Shown here one piece after another: positions 33,555 to 39,672 of a stretch of 39,672 nucleotides of DNA. The stretch lies in contig CAZNTU010000024.1 of NCBI GenBank assembly GCA_964575975.1, positions 1 through 39,672 of the forward strand. The letters run 5' to 3'. The translations under genes were made by a program, and so were the position numbers. The stretch comes from G963674505 sp964575975. GTDB lineage: Bacteria; Desulfobacterota; Desulfobacteria; Desulfobacterales; SKZT01. Position 1 is the stretch's first letter, and every line of letters starts with the position of its first letter. Below the pieces are notes generated by a model, which made no database searches, was not told the origin of the DNA, and worked only from the letters and a program-made list of their open reading frames with translations.

Positions 33555-33721
33555 TTCGTGTCAACCCTCCTGTACCTTTTGCAGGCTTTTACCATCCCTT
33601 CCGTGCGCAAGCGTTTATACCGTGCTTTGCGCCTTGCTATAAGTCCAGGATTTGTGTTAACTATTGAATCCATTGGCGCCGGCCAAACTGTGAGATCGTC
33701 AACAGGGGAGGCAAGAAAACC

Positions 33722-34726
33722 TTGAAAAAATCCGTATTGACAATTTGGATTGCCGTCTTTTCGGCTTCGATGCTAATCGCCGTATTCATTGGAGACCTAT
33801 ACAGCTACGCCAAGAAACCTGCGGCCAGGGAAGCGAAACCCGTTCTGACCACCATAAATCCGGGGCAATCCTTCGGGGCCGTCATAGCGGAACTCGATGA
33901 AAAAGGCGTCATTGAGAAACCCGACAAATTCAAGCTCTACGCCCGTATCAAGAAACAAGACCGGGATCTGAAGGCCGGCTCGTACATGCTTTCGGCCGCC
34001 ATGTCCCCGGAAAAAATCCTGGAGACTCTCGTAAAAGGCAAGACCTTCCGTTTTCGCGTCACCATCCCCGAGGGATACACCCTCGACCAGATCGCATCCG
34101 TTTTGGATAACGCCGGCCTGGTGGAAAAGACGGAATTCCTTGCCGCCGCGAACGACAAGTCTCTTGCGGAACAACTCGGGATCGAGGCGGATAATTTCGA
34201 GGGATACTTGTTTCCCGACACCTATTTTTTCACGAAAGGCATCGCCTCCGAGAAAATCGTCAAATCCATGGTCGCACGGTTTCGAAACGTTTTCGATTCT
34301 CTATGGGAAAACCGACCGCCCGATTTCGCATACACGCTTCACGAGACGGTCACGCTGGCGTCCATCATAGAAAAGGAGACGGGCGCCGCGAACGAGCGTC
34401 CATTGGTTGCCTCCGTGTTTCACAACCGACTGAAAATGGACATGCGCCTAGAAAGCGACCCCACTGTTATCTACGGAATAGAAGGTTTTTCCGGGAATCT
34501 GACGAGACTGCACCTGGATACCCCGGCTCCCTACAACACCTACCAAATGAAAGGGCTTCCTCCGGGACCTATCGCAAGCCCGGGAAAAGAGGCTCTGCAA
34601 GCCGCGCTTTATCCCGCCGAAAGCGAATATATATTCTTCGTCTCCAAAAACGACAGCACCCACCACTTCTCCGTCAACTACGAGGAACACAGAAAGGCCG
34701 TGGAAAAATATCAGTTGAACAGGTAA
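33722..34726 (+). CDS. mltG: Endolytic murein transglycosylase MltG
   Basis: A 334-residue YceG/MltG protein that cuts nascent glycan strands at the inner membrane. The start is TTG 33722 (MKKSVLT), with GGGGAGG about 10 bases before it. An N-terminal TM helix (~5-27) is followed by a LysM-like region (INPGQSFGAVIAELDEKGVI), then GYLFPDTYFF (161-170), the catalytic motif TLASIIEKETG (E217/E219), NRLKMDMRLESDPTVIYG and the C-terminal YNTYQMKGLPPGPIASPGKEAL. Length and motifs are complete. It is followed 210 bases later by nagZ, another murein gene. Confidence 0.96.
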   Translation: MKKSVLTIWIAVFSASMLIAVFIGDLYSYAKKPAAREAKPVLTTINPGQSFGAVIAELDEKGVIEKPDKFKLYARIKKQDRDLKAGSYMLSAAMSPEKILETLVKGKTFRFRVTIPEGYTLDQIASVLDNAGLVEKTEFLAAANDKSLAEQLGIEADNFEGYLFPDTYFFTKGIASEKIVKSMVARFRNVFDSLWENRPPDFAYTLHETVTLASIIEKETGAANERPLVASVFHNRLKMDMRLESDPTVIYGIEGFSGNLTRLHLDTPAPYNTYQMKGLPPGPIASPGKEALQAALYPAESEYIFFVSKNDSTHHFSVNYEEHRKAVEKYQLNR

Positions 34727-34870
34727 GGCCGTCTACGAAGCAGGCAAATCGGCAACCAGCCGAAAAACTATACTTGCGTCCTTGTGGACTATGGTTTATG
34801 AAGATTTTTCCGATACAAAACGGAAAGATTCGTTTTTTCTCAGGTATGCAAGTGCGGTTTCATAGGAACG

Positions 34871-34911
34871 CCGAATGCTTTGGACACGGGACGAGAACCC
34901 CGAGCATTCGG
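34871..34911 (+). promoter_or_regulatory. Long inverted repeat in the nagZ leader
   Basis: CCGAATGCT (34871-34879) and AGCATTCGG (34903-34911) form a perfect 9-bp stem around 23 bases, which contain GGG and CCC that could extend the structure. It ends 25 bases before the nagZ ATG. It may be a leader hairpin or an operator. No T-run follows, so it is not a terminator. Confidence 0.5.
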
Positions 34912-34936
34912 ATCGGATAGAGGTGAATGATCGAAT

Positions 34937-35950
34937 ATGGAAGCAAGAATGGATTCAAGGCGTTTTTCGGACGAACAATTGGCGGGGCAGCGATTGATGG
35001 TCGGGTTCGATGGTCATGAACTCACGCCCGAACTTGAATACTACATAAGAACTCTGAAGATCGGCGGGATCATCCTTTTTTCTCGAAACATCGTATCTCC
35101 AGGGCAGTTGGCCGAACTTTGCACGCAGGTGCGGGAATTGGCGAGGGCGACAGACCATCCGCCCCTTTTCGTATCCATAGACCAGGAAGGCGGGCTTGTG
35201 GCTCGGCTGAAGGCGCCGTTTACCGTTTTTCCCGGAAATTCTTGCATGAAAAGCGTCGAGGATGCAGCCGCCTTCGCGGATATCACGGCATCGGAGCTTT
35301 CCAAGGTCGGCGTGAACATGAACATGGCACCGGTCATGGACGTTGCTCCGGAGGGATTCTGCAGTATCATGGAAGGCCGCATGTTCGGACGCGGCGCCGC
35401 ATGGACCTCGCTTCTCGGCGCGACTGTCATAGAGCGCCTCCAGCAAGGAGGCGTCCTGGCGGTCGCGAAACACTTCCCGGGAATCGGGCGTACGACCCTG
35501 GATTCGCACGTCGACCTTCCTTGTTCGAATATCGAGCCGGAGGACCTGCGCGGCTTCGACTTGGTTCCGTTCAAGGCCGCGATCGACAAAAGGGTTGCAG
35601 GCGTCATGCTGTCCCACATTCGATACGATAAAATCGACGGTAAATGGCCCGCAAGCCTTTCTTCGATCATCGCGAGGGATATCCTGAGAGAGGAAATGGG
35701 GTTCGACGGCCTCGTCATCAGCGACGATCTATACATGGGGGCGATCACGAAGCATTTTGACTTGGAATCTTCGATTTCCCGTATTTTCGACGCCGACATC
35801 GATATCGCCCTGCTTTGCCGGCAAGGGTCCAAAATTGAGCGAGCTTTCGAGATTTTTCTAAGGAAAATCGGGGAGAGCGAGTCTTCGCGCGAAAAAGCAA
35901 GAGCGTCGGCGGAGCGTGTCATGCGTTTCAAAAAGGCCTTTATCGCCTGA
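34937..35950 (+). CDS. nagZ: Beta-N-acetylhexosaminidase, glycoside hydrolase family 3
   Basis: A 337-residue NagZ-like enzyme that removes N-acetylglucosamine from murein fragments during recycling. Landmarks: GGIILFSRNI, FVSIDQEGGLVARL (79-91), MNMAPVMDVAP, VAKHFPGIGRTTLDSHVDLP (176-195) with the catalytic His H191 of the DSH motif, and ISDDLYMGAI (261-270) with the nucleophile Asp. No signal peptide, so it is cytosolic as expected. AGAGGTGA lies about 10 bases upstream. The usual GDT before DSH reads RTTLDSH here, a small deviation. It precedes the kinase operon by 39 bases. Confidence 0.93.
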   Translation: MEARMDSRRFSDEQLAGQRLMVGFDGHELTPELEYYIRTLKIGGIILFSRNIVSPGQLAELCTQVRELARATDHPPLFVSIDQEGGLVARLKAPFTVFPGNSCMKSVEDAAAFADITASELSKVGVNMNMAPVMDVAPEGFCSIMEGRMFGRGAAWTSLLGATVIERLQQGGVLAVAKHFPGIGRTTLDSHVDLPCSNIEPEDLRGFDLVPFKAAIDKRVAGVMLSHIRYDKIDGKWPASLSSIIARDILREEMGFDGLVISDDLYMGAITKHFDLESSISRIFDADIDIALLCRQGSKIERAFEIFLRKIGESESSREKARASAERVMRFKKAFIA

Positions 35951-35989
35951 TCGTCTTAAATTAATTGTAGCTGCAAAATATGTGGTTTC

Positions 35990-37435
35990 ATGGCTCGCGT
36001 CACCGGAATAACGGTTAAACTGTTCATATGGTTCTTTCTTTTCGTGCTCATTTTTTTCAGCACGGTGCTTATATTGTACATCAACGTCCATAAGATGATG
36101 GAAATCTCGGATGAAATTATCAACAACAACTATAAAATCGCGTCGGTCTCCAAAAAGATGATCGAGAACGTCCTCGCGATGGAGGAAAACGAAAAAAAGT
36201 TCGTACTTCTGAAAAAGGAGGATTACCGCAAATATTTCATATCGGCCCAAACCGAGTTCGAAAGCGGATTGGACACTCTTCTTAGGATCGACGACCAAAG
36301 AGAGACTTCCGAACTGTGGAAAAAGCTGTCCAAGCGTTATATCGATGCGGCCCCGTCCATGGAGGAGCTTGAACGCGAGGACGCATCGGAGGCGCTGTGG
36401 ATTCCGGAGGAGGAACTCAACGCGTGGATCGATATCGTTTCCCGCGCCCGTCTGTTCAACGAGCGAGGCATCGAGCACGCTTACAGGAACCTGTCCCGGT
36501 GGGGGAACATAACGGTTCGCACGGGATTGGCGGGGCTCGCGGTTTCCGTACTGGTGGGCATCGTGGGTGGTTTGCTTCTTTCCCATTCTATGATTCGTCC
36601 TTTGGGAGAGTTGCTCGAGGGAATCCGTTCCGTGTCCAGGGACAGCACCGTGCAGCCGATTCGGATCAACACTTCGGACGAGTTCGGGGAACTGGCTGCT
36701 TCTTTCAACGAAATGGCGGAACGGCTTTCCGAGGAACAACGCATGCGGTCGGATTTCATCTCCATGCTGAGCCACGAGATTCGCACTCCACTGACTTCCA
36801 TCCGGGAATCCGTAAACCTGATCGGCGAAGGTCTCATGGGCGAAATCAATGATCGCCAAAGACGCTTCTTGAATATCGCGACCCTGGAAATGAACCGGGT
36901 GAACGAACTTTTGAACCGCATCATGCAGGTTTCGTACTTGGAATCGGGCGCCTTGGAAATCGAATCGACTTCCATCCCATCGGCCGAATTCGCCGCTCAA
37001 AGCGTTGAGCAGATGAGGCCGGCCGCCGAGATCAAAGGGATCGAGTTGGCTCTGGAGTTTCCCGAAGGACTCCCGGACATGCAAGGAGATCCGAAATACC
37101 TGCAGCAGGTTTTCGTAAACCTTTTGGGAAACGCGATCAAGTTTTCGCCTGAAAAGAGCACGGTGCGTCTGTTCGCGGATGCGGACAAGGGACAAATCCG
37201 TTTTTCCGTGGCGGACGACGGTCCGGGCGTTCCCAAGGAGGAGCAACCGTTTATTTTCAACAAATACTACCGAGTGCGAGGAGTTCGGGGCAAAACCGAC
37301 GGCGCCGGTCTGGGGCTCAGCATTGCGAGACATATTGTCGAGGCTCATGGCGGACGCATTTGGGTGGAAAGCGACGGCGGTCGCGGGACCGCCATGATTT
37401 TCACCCTCCCCGCCAAGGTAGAGGTACGAACATGA
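35990..37435 (+). CDS. Membrane sensor histidine kinase, QseE/GlrK-like
   Basis: A 481-residue kinase. TM1 ~10-31 (LFIWFFLFVLIFFSTVLILY); an all-helical periplasmic domain ~32-175 of four-helix-bundle type; TM2 ~176-199; HAMP ~200-252 (MIRPLGELLEGIRSVS, DEFGELAASFNEMAERL); HisKA with H262 in ISMLSHEIRTPL; HATPase with NLLGNAIKFSP, DDGPGVP and GAGLGLSIARHIVEAHGG. The stop overlaps the lipoprotein gene by 4 bases (ATGA). The gene order kinase, lipoprotein, sigma-54 activator matches QseE-QseG-QseF (GlrK-QseG-GlrR) of enterobacteria. There it reports on the cell envelope, which fits the murein genes upstream. Confidence 0.93.
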   Translation: MARVTGITVKLFIWFFLFVLIFFSTVLILYINVHKMMEISDEIINNNYKIASVSKKMIENVLAMEENEKKFVLLKKEDYRKYFISAQTEFESGLDTLLRIDDQRETSELWKKLSKRYIDAAPSMEELEREDASEALWIPEEELNAWIDIVSRARLFNERGIEHAYRNLSRWGNITVRTGLAGLAVSVLVGIVGGLLLSHSMIRPLGELLEGIRSVSRDSTVQPIRINTSDEFGELAASFNEMAERLSEEQRMRSDFISMLSHEIRTPLTSIRESVNLIGEGLMGEINDRQRRFLNIATLEMNRVNELLNRIMQVSYLESGALEIESTSIPSAEFAAQSVEQMRPAAEIKGIELALEFPEGLPDMQGDPKYLQQVFVNLLGNAIKFSPEKSTVRLFADADKGQIRFSVADDGPGVPKEEQPFIFNKYYRVRGVRGKTDGAGLGLSIARHIVEAHGGRIWVESDGGRGTAMIFTLPAKVEVRT

Positions 37436-38133
37436 ACAAGGTGAATCGATCTGTTGGGGCACTCGCGGTCCTTTCTTGCGTGGTTTGCTTAGCCACCGTT
37501 TTTGCAAACGGATGCGGACCGAACCGCGAAAAAATTTTGAATCGCCAAAGCGAGGGCGATAGAATACAACTCGGCGCCGCCATGGCACTGTATGACGACG
37601 ACGATTTCCAGAGAGCCGCCGAGCATTTTCAGTTGCTCTGGACAACGGCGACCGATCCGGCGGTGAAAAAGGAAGCCTTGCACGGACTGGCATGCTCCAG
37701 GCTCGTCCTGGCGGACAAGCCGGAGGAGTTCGATACGGCGCGAGAGCTGTGGCGACAGTGGAAATATACGACGGGGCCGGGCATTCCGGAAAATTACCGC
37801 GTTTTGTACGGACCTGTCATGGAAAAATGGTTCTCGACCGAGTATTGCGGCCCGCTTTGCCCCCAGATAGAGGAGGAGACCCCGGTCCCTCCATTGTCGT
37901 GTCCTGAAATCGCTCTCCCCGTCGAATCCTATTACGGAGCTTACGCCGAAGCCGCCGCACAGAACACGGAACTTCGGAATCGCCTAAAAAAACGTGAAAA
38001 CGAAATCCGAACATTGCAGCAGCAGGCAAGCAAAATGGAAAAGGCCGTAAAAGCACTCAAAAGCCAAATCGCGGCCATCGAGGAAATCCATCAGGAAATC
38101 AACGAAAAGAAGAAAGGCATTCAAACTCCTTGA
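37432..38133 (+). CDS. Probable lipoprotein between kinase and activator (QseG position)
   Basis: A 233-residue exported protein. Residues 1-27 are a signal sequence (VNRSVGALAVLSCVVCLATVF) leading to ANGC, a weak lipobox with the Cys at residue 28. Residues ~38-130 are helical, resembling a tetratricopeptide-like region (RIQLGAAMALYDDDDFQRAAEHFQLLW, KKEALHGLACSRLVLADKPEEF). A Pro/Cys-rich middle (CGPLCPQIEEETPVPPLSCP) follows, then a coiled coil at ~175-228. Both ends overlap the neighbouring genes by 4 bases, so it is tightly coupled. By position it corresponds to QseG, the envelope lipoprotein that controls QseE; sequence similarity was not tested. Confidence 0.75.
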   Translation: MNKVNRSVGALAVLSCVVCLATVFANGCGPNREKILNRQSEGDRIQLGAAMALYDDDDFQRAAEHFQLLWTTATDPAVKKEALHGLACSRLVLADKPEEFDTARELWRQWKYTTGPGIPENYRVLYGPVMEKWFSTEYCGPLCPQIEEETPVPPLSCPEIALPVESYYGAYAEAAAQNTELRNRLKKRENEIRTLQQQASKMEKAVKALKSQIAAIEEIHQEINEKKKGIQTP

Positions 38134-39482
38134 AACCCAAAGACACGACCCGAACAGAACGTTCGGACCGGCGCAACGTGCTGGTCGTGGACGACGATCC
38201 GCATATCCTCGAAGTTCTGGAGGCCCGGCTTTTGGCCTCGGGGTTTGGAGCGGTCAAGGCCGCCGACGCCCGGGAAGCTCTGGAACGCGTGAAGAACCAG
38301 CACGTTGACCTGGCGATCTGCGACGTGAAATTGCCGGACGTGGACGGGTTCACATTGTTCGAAAAAATCAGGGCCGAACGCCCAGGCCTTCCCGTTATTT
38401 TCCTGACGGCCCACGGAACGATCCCGGACGCGGTACAGGCCATGAAGTCCGGCGCGGTGGAATACCTGACCAAGCCCTTCGACGGACGGGAACTGGTGGC
38501 GAAGATCAACGGGATTCTGGGCGCGCTGTCCCCCCCCCCGGTCTCCCCTGCGTCGGGACTCTACGAAGGTCGAAGCAAAGCCATGAAAGAACTCCACGAC
38601 ATGATCGGGAAGGTGTCCGCCATCGACATGAACGTCCTGATCGTGGGGGAAAGCGGCGTGGGCAAGGAGTGCGTGGCGCGTATGATTCACGACTTGAGTA
38701 CTCGTCGGGACAAGCCCATCGTTGTGGTCGATTGCGGTTCCACCCCCACCACATTGCTGGAGAGCGAGCTGTTCGGCCACGTGAAAGGAGCCTTCACCCA
38801 CGCCTTGCGGGACAAGAAGGGACTTGTCGAGGCTGCCGACCAAGGCACCCTGTTCCTGGACGAAATCGGCAATATCGGCCCCGAGATGCAAATGCGTCTT
38901 CTGCGATTTTTGGAAAACCACAAGATTCGGCGCATCGGCGCCATTCGGGAGATCGACGTGGACTGCCGCGTATTGGCCGCCACCAACGCCAACCTGGCGG
39001 ATGAAATCAGGGCAGGAAGATTCCGGGAGGACCTTTACTACCGTCTTCGGGTCGTCACCGTAGCCGTACCGCCCCTGAGAGACCGCCGGGAGGACATCCC
39101 CGGAATGGCCCGTTATTTCGCGGACAATTTCCGCGCTCAAAACGGACTTCCGCCGGTGGAAATACTTCCCGAAACCATGGAAGTCCTCCAAGAGCACGAC
39201 TGGCCCGGAAACGTCAGGGAATTAAAGAACACTATGGAGGCCGGAGCCGCCCTGTGCCCCGACAACAAACTAAAACCCGAGCACCTTCAGCTGCATCTTT
39301 TCGAGACGGAAAGCCGTTCGGACGACGAGGATGAAGCGTTCTCCCTGGAGGAAAACGAACGCCGGGCCATCCTGCGGGCGCTGAAACAAACCGGCGGAGT
39401 GCAGAAAGCCGCCGCGGACCTCCTGGGAATCAGCCGTCGGGCGATTCACTACAAGATCAAAAAGTACGGGATCAAACCATAA
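38130..39482 (+). CDS. Sigma-54-dependent response regulator, QseF/GlrR-like
   Basis: A 450-residue NtrC-family activator. Receiver ~15-130 with D21/D22 and phospho-acceptor D65 (ICDVKLPDVDG) and K116 in TKP. AAA+ domain ~145-375 with Walker A GESGVGKE (173-180), the sigma-54 loop reading GAFTHA (220-225) instead of GAFTGA, and Walker B LFLDEIGN (241-248). C-terminal Fis-type helix-turn-helix ~410-450 (VQKAAADLLGISRRAIHYKIKKYGI). The start is TTG 38130, overlapping the lipoprotein stop (TTGA). A run of ten C residues (38530-38539) lies in the linker. It is phosphorylated presumably by the upstream kinase. Targets are unknown; I saw no clear sigma-54 promoter by eye. Confidence 0.95.
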   Translation: MKPKDTTRTERSDRRNVLVVDDDPHILEVLEARLLASGFGAVKAADAREALERVKNQHVDLAICDVKLPDVDGFTLFEKIRAERPGLPVIFLTAHGTIPDAVQAMKSGAVEYLTKPFDGRELVAKINGILGALSPPPVSPASGLYEGRSKAMKELHDMIGKVSAIDMNVLIVGESGVGKECVARMIHDLSTRRDKPIVVVDCGSTPTTLLESELFGHVKGAFTHALRDKKGLVEAADQGTLFLDEIGNIGPEMQMRLLRFLENHKIRRIGAIREIDVDCRVLAATNANLADEIRAGRFREDLYYRLRVVTVAVPPLRDRREDIPGMARYFADNFRAQNGLPPVEILPETMEVLQEHDWPGNVRELKNTMEAGAALCPDNKLKPEHLQLHLFETESRSDDEDEAFSLEENERRAILRALKQTGGVQKAAADLLGISRRAIHYKIKKYGIKP

Positions 39483-39492
39483 GGCTATAGTT

Positions 39493-39672
39493 TTATCGTC
39501 CCGGGGATGCCTCCCAGGTCAGGAGCCACTCCCAGACCGGTCGAAACCGAATGACTCCGGTTGTAGCTTCCTCTTCCTTTTTGTCGTCGAACGTCAGGAC
39601 AAGCCCCTCTTTCAGCCCCAGTTCCCCCATCGCGTTCGAAAGAGCCGTCTTTTCGCGGTGAACCGTTTCCAA
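39493..39672 (-). CDS. C-terminal end of an AAA/DUF4143-type ATPase (partial)
   Basis: An open frame runs from the right edge to TAA at 39493-39495, giving the last 59 residues: LETVHREKTALSNAMGEL, then LKEGLVLTFDDKKEEE, then GVIRFRPVWEWLLTWEASPG. The pattern of a helix, GLKEGLVLT, an acidic stretch and a closing RxxPVWxWLL is what I recall at the end of ATP-binding proteins with AAA_14 and DUF4143 domains. The ATPase core would lie beyond the window. It converges with the regulator gene only 10 bases away, with no visible terminator. Confidence 0.6.
   Translation of the reverse strand: METVHREKTALSNAMGELGLKEGLVLTFDDKKEEEATTGVIRFRPVWEWLLTWEASPGR

Noticed and set aside
35951..35989. A sigma-54 promoter before the kinase operon
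   Set aside because: No TGGCAC-N5-TTGC-like arrangement is present in the short gap.
35858..37693. A 611-codon open frame on the minus strand opposite the QseE-like kinase
   Set aside because: It lies opposite a full kinase with all motifs and runs across gene boundaries of the plus strand; it is an artefact of codon bias.
1..39672. CRISPR arrays, tRNA or rRNA genes, insertion sequences, prophage genes
   Set aside because: No regularly spaced repeats, no cloverleaf-like or conserved rRNA segments, and no transposase or phage structural motifs were seen by eye on either strand.

Overview
The window looks like a chromosomal stretch from an anaerobic deltaproteobacterium (Desulfobacterota, of sulfate-reducing or syntrophic type). 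This is inference from gene content. Supporting signs are a sensor kinase with c-type heme motifs, a HndA/HndC-like NADH-oxidoreductase module, EtfBA, many two-component proteins, DUF2845, DUF4388/PATAN and DUF4124 proteins, and moderately GC-rich codon use throughout. I see no rRNA, tRNA, CRISPR array, insertion sequence or prophage.

Layout. (1) 1-2757, minus: a heme-motif sensor kinase and its response regulator, cut by the left edge. (2) 2966-5388, minus: an endonuclease/exonuclease/phosphatase-fold protein and a secreted FlgT-N/LPP20-like protein. (3) 5549-10954, minus: polyprenyl diphosphate synthase and RimO (overlapping), EtfA and EtfB, and ApbE. (4) 11195-11474, plus: a broken receiver-domain gene. 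(5) 11465-12446, minus: a duplicated DUF2845 protein and a winged-helix-like protein. (6) 12869-19563, plus: a probable long operon with a cNMP-fold protein, NuoE-, NuoF- and HoxU-like subunits, a cNMP-fold/PATAN protein, a CysZ/EI24-like membrane protein and a TraB/GumN-like protein. (7) 19579-26055, minus: an unknown protein, PepF, a RiPP-maturase-like radical SAM protein, NAD(P)HX repair enzyme Nnr, and a 54-residue protein with its own terminator. (8) 26228-32740: a frameshifted small ORF, a J-like protein, a 1035-residue PHP-like membrane protein, a thioredoxin-HEAT fusion and a second radical SAM protein. (9) 32827-33500, minus: a FitAB/VapBC toxin-antitoxin pair. (10) 33722-39482, plus: MltG, NagZ, then a kinase/lipoprotein/sigma-54 activator operon ordered like QseE-QseG-QseF (GlrK-QseG-GlrR). 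(11) 39493-39672, minus: the 3' end of an AAA/DUF4143-type ATPase.

How the genes fit together. EtfBA and the NuoE/F/HoxU-like trio are redox modules without their catalytic partners in the window. MltG, NagZ and the Qse/Glr-like operon form a cell-envelope group, since GlrKR-type systems respond to envelope state in enterobacteria. The best candidate for something undescribed is Nnr - radical SAM (RiPP maturase 1-like) - PepF, where a peptide-modifying enzyme with an unusual CX13CX2C motif sits directly upstream of an oligopeptidase. A 54-residue orphan protein is encoded just upstream. The other main candidates are the lone diaphorase module bracketed by two cNMP-fold proteins lacking DNA-binding domains, and the degenerate-PHP membrane protein.
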